Position numbers and translations under genes: made by a program. A stretch of DNA of 5,613 nucleotides from Bacillota bacterium (lineage in GTDB: Bacteria > Eremiobacterota > SpSt-956 > JAKJGF01). Position 1 is the stretch's first letter. The number at the start of each line of letters is the position of its first letter. A model generated the notes under the pieces. The model made no database searches, had not been told where the DNA came from, and saw nothing but the letters and a program-made list of their open reading frames with translations. The DNA is taken from NCBI GenBank assembly GCA_029555925.1, contig JAKPQU010000086.1, positions 1-5,613 on the forward strand, read 5' to 3'. Shown piece after piece: positions 1 to 5,570 of the stretch.

Positions 1-731
1 AGAGAAATACTACAATACCTACAAGAAAAAGTGAGATATTTACGACTGCCGCGGACGGTCAGACTGCTGTAGATGTTCATGTCCTTCAGGGTGAACGTCA
101 TATGGCAAGAGACAATAAAACCCTTGGTATGTTTCGTCTTGATGGCATACCTCCCGCACCGAGAGGTATTCCTCAGGTAGAAGTTACTTTTGATATAGAT
201 TCAAACGGTATAGTAAACGTTACCGCAAGAGATATGGCCACTCAGAGAGAACAGCATATAACCATAACTGCAAGCACAAATCTCGATAAAAATGATGTTG
301 ATAGAATGGTTAAAGAAGCAGAAGCTCATGCAGAAGAAGATAAAAAGAAGAGGGAAGAAAGTGAAATTAAGAATAAAGCAGACAGTCTCGTATATCAGAC
401 AGAGAAAAATCTTAAGGATTACGGCGATAAGGTTCCGCCGGAACATAAGAGTAAAATAGAAGATGCACTCAGAGAACTTAAAGCTGCTATAGAAACAGGT
501 AAATTCGAAGATATGAAAAAAGCCATAGATACACTTGAGCAGGCTTCTTACAAAATGGCAGAAGCCATGTATGCAGGTGTTTCCGGCGGCCCTGGCGGTC
601 CCGGCGGCCCCGGTCCCGCTGGTCCGGGAGCATATCAGGCACCTCCTCCGGGAGCTTCAGGCCCTTCTGCACCACCGCCTCCTCCCGGTGATGACGTGGT
701 AGATGCAGAATTTAAAAGTTCTGATATTTAA
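1..731 (+). CDS. dnaK: DnaK (Hsp70 chaperone), C-terminal part; 5' end outside window
   Basis: This is the 3' end of the gene for the cytosolic Hsp70 chaperone, which binds exposed hydrophobic segments under ATP control with DnaJ and GrpE. The first whole codon is at position 3, and translation runs from [13 protein letters not shown], the start of the substrate-binding beta domain. The conserved segments [36 protein letters not shown] and GIVNVTARD follow. Next comes the charged helical lid (about 285-575). The Gly/Pro-rich tail (about 576-689) ends in DDVVDAEF, the conserved C-terminal motif. The ATPase domain lies upstream of the window. The ATG at 102 is an internal Met, not a start. The stop TAA (729-731) is followed directly by a heptad repeat array and then by a dnaJ-type gene, the classic dnaK-dnaJ order. 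Identification is secure from the conserved blocks. The tail is more Pro-rich than the Gln/Ala-rich tail of E. coli DnaK. Confidence 0.97.
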   Translation, partial: RNTTIPTRKSEIFTTAADGQTAVDVHVLQGERHMARDNKTLGMFRLDGIPPAPRGIPQVEVTFDIDSNGIVNVTARDMATQREQHITITASTNLDKNDVDRMVKEAEAHAEEDKKKREESEIKNKADSLVYQTEKNLKDYGDKVPPEHKSKIEDALRELKAAIETGKFEDMKKAIDTLEQASYKMAEAMYAGVSGGPGGPGGPGPAGPGAYQAPPPGASGPSAPPPPPGDDVVDAEFKSSDI

Positions 732-805
732 GTGAGCAGCGAGAAGTGAGTAGTGAGATGAGATATATCTCTCACTTCTCACCTCTCACCTCTCACCTCT
801 CACCT
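732..805. repeat. Inverted heptanucleotide repeat array (GTGAGNN / CTCACNN)
   Basis: Four heptads on the left (GTGAGCA, GCGAGAA, GTGAGTA, GTGAGAT; 732-759) face five reverse-complement heptads on the right (CTCACTT, then four CTCACCT; 771-805). Between them lies a small palindrome, GAGATATATCTC (760-771). A perfect 10-bp inverted repeat pairs 741-750 with 771-780. In another register, 732-757 can pair with 771-796 with few mismatches. A run of five T follows at 805-809, so the transcript could form a terminator-like or mRNA-protecting hairpin between dnaK and the next gene. The array starts on the first base after the dnaK stop and ends seven bases before the Shine-Dalgarno sequence of the J-protein. 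It resembles the short tandem heptamer repeats described between genes in other bacteria. Any function is inference. Confidence 0.85.
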
Positions 806-811
806 TTTTAG

Positions 812-817
812 AAAAGG
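812..817 (+). promoter_or_regulatory. Shine-Dalgarno site of the J-protein gene
   Basis: AAAAGG lies eight bases before the ATG at 826. It is the only purine-rich ribosome-binding site near the gene and supports that start, together with the J-domain beginning at residue 3. It lies just outside the heptad array. Confidence 0.6.
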
Positions 818-825
818 CAAAAAAT

Positions 826-1857
826 ATGAAATTTAAAGATTATTATAAAATTTTAAGTGTAGATAAAAAATCTGATATAAAGACTATAAAAAATGCCTAT
901 CGTAAACTTGCCAGGAAATATCATCCTGATGTAAATCCCAATGATCCTCATGCAGAGGAAAGATTTAAAGAAATAAATGAAGCCTATGAAGTGCTTTCAG
1001 ATCCGGAGAAAAGAAAAAAATACGATCTCCTTGGAAATAACTGGAACAAAGTTTATACAGGGCCGGGAGGGTTTTCAGGAACAGGGTTCCCGGGATTTGA
1101 AAATATTAATTTTGATTTTCAGGATCTTGGCGATCTTGGCGGTTTCAGCGATTTCTTTAAAACATTTTTCGGAGGTCAGAGAGGCGCCGGCTCAGGGGCG
1201 TCGGCATGGCAGAGAAATACTACTATGCCTCCTAAAAGAGGCAGAGATCTTACATATCCGATTGAAATAACACTTGAAGAAGCCTATAAAGGCGTAGAAA
1301 GAAGTCTCCAGGTTCAGATCCAGGATCTGTGTCCTCATTGCAGAGGTGAAGGACTTTCGGGAAGACATTCCTGCTCAAACTGCCAGGGTAGCGGCCGTAT
1401 ATATAAACAGCGTAAAATTTCCGTAAAAATACCTCCGGGAGTGAAAGATAGTTCAAAGGTTCGTATGGCCGGCCAGGGAGAAACAGGTACAGGCGGAGGC
1501 AGTCCGGGAGATCTTTATCTTGAGATCAAGCTTGCACCACATAAATTCTTTGAAGTTAAAGGTGATGACCTGTACTGTGAAATTCCAATCAGTGTTACAG
1601 AAGCAATATTAGGAGCAGAAATCCAGGTTCCTACTATAAACGGCAGTTCTGTTTTAATGAAAATACCTCCGGAAACACAGAATGGAAGAAATTTCCGGCT
1701 TTCCGGTCTTGGTATGCATCCTTTGAAAGGAGGACTACCGGGTCATCAATATGTAAAAGTAAAAGTAGTTCTTCCGCAGAATTTATCTAAAAGGGAGAAA
1801 GAAATTTTCCAGGAACTGGCTAAATTACGCCAGGATAATCCAAGAGCGTTTCTATAA
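826..1857 (+). CDS. dnaJ: DnaJ/CbpA-like J-domain co-chaperone with a half zinc finger
   Basis: This is a 343-residue Hsp40 that would stimulate the ATPase of the DnaK encoded just upstream. Residues 3-67 form a J-domain with the HPD motif at 33-35. The sequence YDLLGNNW follows, a CbpA-like junction, and then a Gly/Phe-rich stretch (79-117). The C-terminal client-binding domain runs from about 140 to the end and includes a PPGV turn near 203-206. The zinc region has only two CxxCxGxG motifs, CPHCRGEG (Cys169, Cys172) and CSNCQGSG (Cys183, Cys186), where classical DnaJ has four. The second continues into RIYKQRKISVKIPPGV, matching the sequence after motif 4 of E. coli DnaJ. I infer that motifs 1 and 4 (zinc centre I) remain and motifs 2 and 3 are missing. 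Length is shorter than classical DnaJ (about 375) and longer than CbpA (about 306). The gene ends in tandem stops TAATAA. The symbol dnaJ is by position and family; a cbpA-type name would also be defensible. Confidence 0.9.
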   Translation: MKFKDYYKILSVDKKSDIKTIKNAYRKLARKYHPDVNPNDPHAEERFKEINEAYEVLSDPEKRKKYDLLGNNWNKVYTGPGGFSGTGFPGFENINFDFQDLGDLGGFSDFFKTFFGGQRGAGSGASAWQRNTTMPPKRGRDLTYPIEITLEEAYKGVERSLQVQIQDLCPHCRGEGLSGRHSCSNCQGSGRIYKQRKISVKIPPGVKDSSKVRMAGQGETGTGGGSPGDLYLEIKLAPHKFFEVKGDDLYCEIPISVTEAILGAEIQVPTINGSSVLMKIPPETQNGRNFRLSGLGMHPLKGGLPGHQYVKVKVVLPQNLSKREKEIFQELAKLRQDNPRAFL

Positions 1858-1865
1858 TAATTCTT

Positions 1866-3788
1866 ATGAAGAGAAGAAATATATATGTTATTACACTTAT
1901 TTTATTATTTCTATTTACCGTTATTGGTATAAAGGTCTTTGCCAGAGATGAAGAAGAGCCGTCTCTGGAAGCCAAGATTAAGATGTATCAAACACTTCTT
2001 GCAGAGGCAAAAGACCTGGGGGCCAATACAGATGAGGCAGAGACCATAATGAAACAGGCAGAGATGAATATCTCTGCAGGTTTTATTTCCGGGGCAGAAC
2101 TTCTGGTTCAGACTGCTATGGTAAAATTACTTGATGCTATAAAACTTGCCGGCGGCTCAAATCCGGAAAAATATTTAACACCGGGTACTAAAAGAGATAT
2201 AACAGGAACTCCTTCCGTGACAGATACATCTTCACCTTCTGCTACATCGGTTCCTGTATCTACTCCAACACCATATAAGCCTGCAGCCACACCGACACCA
2301 TATCAGCCTGCAGCTACACCGACACCATATCAGCCTGCAGCTACTCCAACACCTCTCTACCCGAATATTGTTGTTGAAGATAAGAATTATAATCTTCCTT
2401 TTGAAAATACCTATTTTGGCGGTAATTCCATTCTTATGACAGAACATATACCTGTTTTCTGGCTGAAACCTGAAGGTTTTGCCGATTTACAGTGGGATAG
2501 TGTTGAAACAGAAAGAGGTTTTTACAACTGGGATAAGCTGGATAAATTTTACGGGAAAGCCACACAGAGAAACCTTAATTTAATTGTCAATATTCTCGGC
2601 GTACCTTTATGGGATTATCAGATGGGACATAATCAGGTTCTTCCCACACCTGTAGTAGTTCCCAATGTTCTTCCTTCAGATAAGGAAAGATATATGACAT
2701 TTATAAAAACTGCTGTTGAAAGATATGATGCCGATGGTTCAGCAGATTCCTCTACGGCAATAAAAATAAAATATTTTCAGCTTGGCAGTGAGCCGGACAG
2801 CTCGGACAATACCTTCGGGCAGAGCCAGTGGGCAGATACTGTAGAGAATTATGCCATTCTTGTCAGGTGGACAAAACAGGCTATGATACAGGCCAATCCG
2901 AAAGCCTGTCTTATACTTGGAGGTTCTTCCGAACTGGCTGCATGGGGTAAAAGAGGAGAATTCAACCCCATAACAGGACAACCTTTCGAAAAAGACGGAT
3001 GGTTTGTAGAGCTTTTTGATAATCTCAGAAGCCTTGAAGACGGAGAAACACAGAATGACGGTATAAAAAATTACTTTGACGGAGTAGATTTTCATCATTA
3101 CGGAGGTACAACCAATACCACTGTGAATGTCAGTCTTACTTATAAACCTCTTGGTTCCGGACTGGATCTCGTGAAAAAGCGCCTTTATGAATACGGATAT
3201 AAAGATTCATCTGTCTGGGTTACAGGTAATTCAATTTATACGGGAAGTCCCTGTGATTATTTTGCCGGCGGCGAAAGTGTTAATTATGTTACTGTTTCTG
3301 AACAAGAACAGGCCATATACCTTGTCAAAAGCCTCATTGTTCCCGTATCGAAAGGGGTAAAAGCGGTTTTCTGGAGTAAATTCATAGATGACCCGCCTCA
3401 GACCCTTCATTTCGGCCATCTGAATACTTTTTATAATTATTCAGGTCTTCTTAACGGAGAGGATCAGACAAAAAAACTATCTTTTTATACATATAAATTA
3501 CTTGCAGAATTACTTGCCGGTGCTAAATTTAATCAGGTTTTTACCGGTCTTGAACATGATGTATCGGGTTATGCCTTTGTAAAAGGAGGACGTCCCTGTT
3601 ATATTTTCTGGAATGACGGAACAGATGTTAAAACTGTAAGAATTGGAGCTGAACAGGGCAAGGTCTACAATGTAACCTCTCTCGTGACAGGCCCTGAAGG
3701 ACAGGTTTCAGTAGAAGAGGTAAGGGCAGACCAGGGACTGTTAGTGTTTAAGCTCGGAGCAGAGCCGGTTTTTGTCATACAGAAATAG
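1866..3788 (+). CDS. Secreted glycosidase-like TIM-barrel protein with Thr-Pro linker, probable pseudoenzyme
   Basis: This is a 640-residue exported protein of unproven function. Residues 1-26 form a signal peptide: KRR, a hydrophobic core, then cleavage likely after VFA. No Cys is present for a lipobox. Residues 33-95 are helical and charged, perhaps coiled coil. Residues about 112-165 are a Ser/Thr/Pro linker containing the nine-residue unit TPTPYQPAA. From about 180 to 545 there is a clan GH-A-like (beta/alpha)8 barrel: VETERGFYNWDKLDKF (213-228), YFQLGSEPD (303-311, E309 at the acid/base position), VDFHHYGG (407-414), VWVTGNS (450-456) and AVFWSKF (500-506). Families such as GH39 have NEP at the first catalytic site and TE at the second; here they read SEP and TG, so the nucleophile seems absent. 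Residues about 553-640 look like the terminal beta-sandwich. It starts eight bases after the dnaJ stop without a clear Shine-Dalgarno, suggesting translational coupling. The fold assignment is by motif only. Confidence 0.75.
   Translation: MKRRNIYVITLILLFLFTVIGIKVFARDEEEPSLEAKIKMYQTLLAEAKDLGANTDEAETIMKQAEMNISAGFISGAELLVQTAMVKLLDAIKLAGGSNPEKYLTPGTKRDITGTPSVTDTSSPSATSVPVSTPTPYKPAATPTPYQPAATPTPYQPAATPTPLYPNIVVEDKNYNLPFENTYFGGNSILMTEHIPVFWLKPEGFADLQWDSVETERGFYNWDKLDKFYGKATQRNLNLIVNILGVPLWDYQMGHNQVLPTPVVVPNVLPSDKERYMTFIKTAVERYDADGSADSSTAIKIKYFQLGSEPDSSDNTFGQSQWADTVENYAILVRWTKQAMIQANPKACLILGGSSELAAWGKRGEFNPITGQPFEKDGWFVELFDNLRSLEDGETQNDGIKNYFDGVDFHHYGGTTNTTVNVSLTYKPLGSGLDLVKKRLYEYGYKDSSVWVTGNSIYTGSPCDYFAGGESVNYVTVSEQEQAIYLVKSLIVPVSKGVKAVFWSKFIDDPPQTLHFGHLNTFYNYSGLLNGEDQTKKLSFYTYKLLAELLAGAKFNQVFTGLEHDVSGYAFVKGGRPCYIFWNDGTDVKTVRIGAEQGKVYNVTSLVTGPEGQVSVEEVRADQGLLVFKLGAEPVFVIQK
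2262..2360 (+). repeat. 27-bp tandem repeat coding for the TPTPYQPAA linker
   Basis: Three in-frame 27-bp units (2262-2288, 2289-2315, 2316-2342) and a partial fourth (2343-2360) encode nine-residue blocks of the type TPTPY(K/Q)PAA. The CCATAT core recurs at 2271, 2298 and 2325. Units two and three are nearly identical, so copy number could vary by slippage without breaking the frame. The product is a flexible, Pro-rich, possibly glycosylated spacer between the helical N-terminal region and the barrel. Confidence 0.9.
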
Positions 3789-3843
3789 TGAGTGGTGAGC
3801 AGTGAGTAGTGAGTGGGATTTCTGTCTGCTCTCTACTCGCTCT
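3788..3843. repeat. Second heptanucleotide repeat array, degenerate right arm
   Basis: Four heptads, GTGAGTG, GTGAGCA, GTGAGTA and GTGAGTG (3788-3815), begin with the G of the TAG stop of the preceding gene. A spacer follows, then two degraded reverse-complement heptads, TGCTCTC and TACTCGC (3827-3840), each one base from the exact complement of a left-arm unit. It is the same repeat family as at 732-805. The right-arm units are in the wrong order for one continuous stem, so only short hairpins form. It occupies most of the gap before moaA and leaves no recognisable Shine-Dalgarno there. Confidence 0.75.
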
Positions 3844-3856
3844 TATTTTACGAGCC

Positions 3857-4813
3857 ATGATGGATAACTGGGAAAGAAATATAAATTATCTTAGAATATC
3901 AATTACAGATCGCTGTAATCTGCGATGTATTTACTGTATGCCTCCTGAAGGGATAGTGAAGAAAAACAGGAAAGACATACTTACTTATGAAGAAATAAAA
4001 GAGATTGCTTCCCTCTGTGTCGAGGAATTCGGTATAAGAAAAATAAGGCTTACAGGAGGAGAACCTCTTATAAGACCTGATATGGAAAAACTTGTTTTTC
4101 TTCTGAGAGCCATAGATAAGCTTGAAGAACTGACCCTTACCACTAACGGAATACTCCTCCCGGAAAAAGCGAAATTACTCAAAGAAGCGGGAATAAGGAG
4201 ATTAAATATCAGTCTTGATACATTGAATAGAGAAAAATTCCGCCGTATAACGGGAAGAGATGAACTTAACCGGGTTTTGGCTGCCATAGATATAGCTCAA
4301 AATACAGGATTTTTTCCAATAAAGATAAATACAGTCCTTATGAAAGGCATAAATGACGATGAAGTTTCCTCTATAGTTAATTTCTGTCTGGATAAAAATC
4401 TGGAAATTCGTTTTATAGAATTTATGAATATGGGAACAAATATTTATTCACCTTTCTATATAAGCACATTACATATAAAAAAATTACTGGAAAGAGAATT
4501 TTCCTTTACCACTATGACTCAGAGGTCACATATAGCAGAGGAATATATTATAAGGCGTCATAATAAAGAAACCATAGCCGGGTTTATATCTCCTGTAAGT
4601 CATATGTTCTGTAGTTTCTGCAACAGAATAAGAATAAGTTCTACGGGAGATGTTCTGCCATGTCTTATGGACTCGAAGAGTTATAATCTGAAAGCTCTTT
4701 TAAATAAAGATAATAAAGAACTTTTAAAAAATATTATCAAGAAAGCCATAATAGAAAAAACATTCCACCATACAGGCACAGGCCATATGCCGATGTATTC
4801 CATAGGAGGGTAA
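3857..4813 (+). CDS. moaA: GTP 3',8-cyclase MoaA (molybdenum cofactor biosynthesis)
   Basis: This is a radical SAM enzyme that converts GTP to 3',8-cyclo-7,8-dihydro-GTP, the first step of molybdenum cofactor synthesis in the cytoplasm. With the start at 3857 it has 318 residues, normal for the family. The SAM-binding iron-sulfur cluster motif is CNLRCIYC (Cys20, Cys24, Cys27), followed by GGEP (67-70). The second, GTP-binding cluster uses Cys252, Cys255 and Cys269 (C-x2-C-x13-C, containing CNRIRIS). The protein ends in the conserved Gly-Gly (317-318). The start is either ATG at 3857 or the adjacent ATG at 3860. A GTG at 3809 in the same frame would add 16 residues encoded by the heptad repeat and is unlikely, because family members begin just before the NYLRISITDRC block. 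No good Shine-Dalgarno is visible. The stop is one base from the moaC start, so the two are co-translated. Confidence 0.96.
   Translation: MMDNWERNINYLRISITDRCNLRCIYCMPPEGIVKKNRKDILTYEEIKEIASLCVEEFGIRKIRLTGGEPLIRPDMEKLVFLLRAIDKLEELTLTTNGILLPEKAKLLKEAGIRRLNISLDTLNREKFRRITGRDELNRVLAAIDIAQNTGFFPIKINTVLMKGINDDEVSSIVNFCLDKNLEIRFIEFMNMGTNIYSPFYISTLHIKKLLEREFSFTTMTQRSHIAEEYIIRRHNKETIAGFISPVSHMFCSFCNRIRISSTGDVLPCLMDSKSYNLKALLNKDNKELLKNIIKKAIIEKTFHHTGTGHMPMYSIGG
4804..4810 (+). promoter_or_regulatory. Shine-Dalgarno of moaC inside the moaA Gly-Gly codons
   Basis: AGGAGGG ends four bases before the moaC ATG at 4815 and is the strongest ribosome-binding site in the window. Its GGA GGG bases are also the last two sense codons of moaA, encoding the functional C-terminal Gly-Gly. 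It fixes the moaC start at 4815 rather than the in-frame ATG at 4851. Confidence 0.85.
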
Positions 4814-4814
4814 C

Positions 4815-5291
4815 ATGTTCAGTCATCTTGGTACAGACGGTTCACTGAAAATGGTAGATGTTACGGAAAAAGCCGATACTGTAAGGGTAGCCATAGCCAG
4901 GGGAGAAATAGGCATTCCATCCAGAGTAATTGAAAAGGTAAAGCAGAATAAGATAGTAAAAGGAAATGTTCTGGAAGCAGCAAGACTGGCAGGCATAATG
5001 GCTTTAAAGAAAACATCTCATATTATTCCTCTCTGCCACCCCGTTTTTATTACATCAGGAGATATAGATTTTGAATTATATGACGATAAGATTGTTATTA
5101 CATGTCAGGTGAAAACAACAGGGAAAACCGGTGTCGAAATGGAAGCTCTTACAGGAGTATCAGTTTCGGCTCTGACTATTTATGATATGTGCAAGTCTCT
5201 CACAAAAGATATGGCTATCGGAAATATATATCTTATGGAAAAAAGCGGCGGGAAAAGCGGGCATTATATAGTGAACAGTGACCGTTTTTGA
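4815..5291 (+). CDS. moaC: Cyclic pyranopterin monophosphate synthase MoaC
   Basis: MoaC rearranges the MoaA product, 3',8-cyclo-7,8-dihydro-GTP, into cyclic pyranopterin monophosphate (cPMP), completing the first stage of molybdenum cofactor synthesis. The 158-residue product matches the usual length. Family blocks are MVDVTEKADTVR (13-24), IPLCHP (71-76), TGKTGVEMEALTGVSVSALTIYDMCK (102-127) and the C-terminal KSGGKSG (143-149). By alignment to E. coli MoaC, the catalytic residues Lys51, Asp128 and Lys131 correspond to Lys49, Asp124 and Lys127 here, so the enzyme should be active. The gene follows moaA with a one-base gap and a Shine-Dalgarno inside moaA, so the two successive pathway enzymes should be made together. 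The later-stage genes (moaD, moaE, moeA, mogA) are not in the window. Downstream is gene-free repeat sequence. Confidence 0.97.
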   Translation: MFSHLGTDGSLKMVDVTEKADTVRVAIARGEIGIPSRVIEKVKQNKIVKGNVLEAARLAGIMALKKTSHIIPLCHPVFITSGDIDFELYDDKIVITCQVKTTGKTGVEMEALTGVSVSALTIYDMCKSLTKDMAIGNIYLMEKSGGKSGHYIVNSDRF

Positions 5292-5305
5292 CCGGCGTAT
5301 AAACA

Positions 5306-5311
5306 TATAAT
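5306..5311 (+). promoter_or_regulatory. Possible promoter -10 box (TATAAT) after moaC
   Basis: A perfect TATAAT lies 14 bases after the moaC stop. TTGACC at 5288-5293 is a good -35 match, but the spacer is only 12 bases, well short of the usual 16-18. At proper spacing the sequence is a poor -35. If used, transcription would begin near 5318 and cross both 96-bp repeats. In an AT-rich spacer a chance TATAAT is plausible. Confidence 0.3.
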
Positions 5312-5362
5312 TAAATTTTTCCTACCGCCTTACGGGTTATGTGTCACGAGAGCATGTATACC

Positions 5363-5458
5363 TCAGTACCGTAACAGGTAAAAGGGTATCCATAAAAAGC
5401 TTCTGACTGGAAGGCTCTGGAGAAGAAAAATTCGTTTTTTCTATAGTATTAAAAATTA
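5363..5458. repeat. 96-bp direct repeat, copy A (possible structured RNA)
   Basis: This copy matches copy B (5475-5570) at 90 of 96 positions without gaps, including an identical run of 40 bases (5412-5451). On the plus strand it can form TACC/GGTA around a six-base loop (5367-5380), CTTCT/AGAAG (5400-5404 with 5421-5425) and AGAAAAA/TTTTTCT (5424-5430 with 5436-5442). The last two share 5424-5425 and exclude each other when fully formed. The two adjacent mismatches at 5372-5373 fall in the loop of the first hairpin. No reading frame is conserved. It is either a noncoding structured element or a member of a dispersed repeat family. Confidence 0.9.
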
Positions 5459-5474
5459 TAGTGTATTTCATAAC

Positions 5475-5570
5475 TTAGTACCGCTACAGGTAAAAGGGTA
5501 TCCATAAAAAGCTTCTGCCTGGCAGGCTCTGGAGAAGAAAAATTCGTTTTTTCTATAGTATTAGAAATTA
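5475..5570. repeat. 96-bp direct repeat, copy B
   Basis: This is the second copy, offset by exactly 112 bases and separated from copy A by 16 bases of unrelated AT-rich sequence. It has the same three potential hairpins. Here GCCT/AGGC (5517-5520 with 5524-5527) adds an inner hairpin inside CTTCT/AGAAG that is interrupted by an A/G mismatch in copy A. The 7-bp A/T-rich stem with loop TTCGT (5536-5554) is identical in both copies. Confidence 0.9.

Noticed and set aside
102..104. ATG at 102 as the start of a short gene
   Set aside because: The same frame is open to the left edge and encodes conserved DnaK sequence before this Met, so it is an internal codon of a cut gene.
201..446. Minus-strand open frames opposite dnaK and the other genes
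   Set aside because: They lie wholly opposite well-identified genes, have no recognisable domains and no ribosome sites that I can see, and are explained by the codon bias of the plus-strand genes.
1211..1240. DnaJ segment RNTTMPPKRG resembling Dna[11 protein letters not shown] at the window start
   Set aside because: The match is short (13 identical bases), lies in the low-conservation linker of the J-protein and does not extend, so gene conversion or mimicry is not supported.
3809..3856. Upstream GTG start for moaA, adding 16 residues
   Set aside because: The GTG is part of a heptad repeat, the extra residues have no family similarity, and the ATG at 3857 gives normal MoaA length.
5363..5570. 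Glycine riboswitch-like words (CAGGTAAAAGG and CTCTGGAGA) in the tandem repeats
   Set aside because: Both words resemble conserved ends of the tandem glycine aptamer, and the order is even right for a linker between two aptamers. However, the essential CCGAAGGGGCAA-type core is absent and the GGAGA strand lacks its UCUC partner next to CAGG. I treat the likeness as chance; an Infernal scan with the glycine model would settle it.
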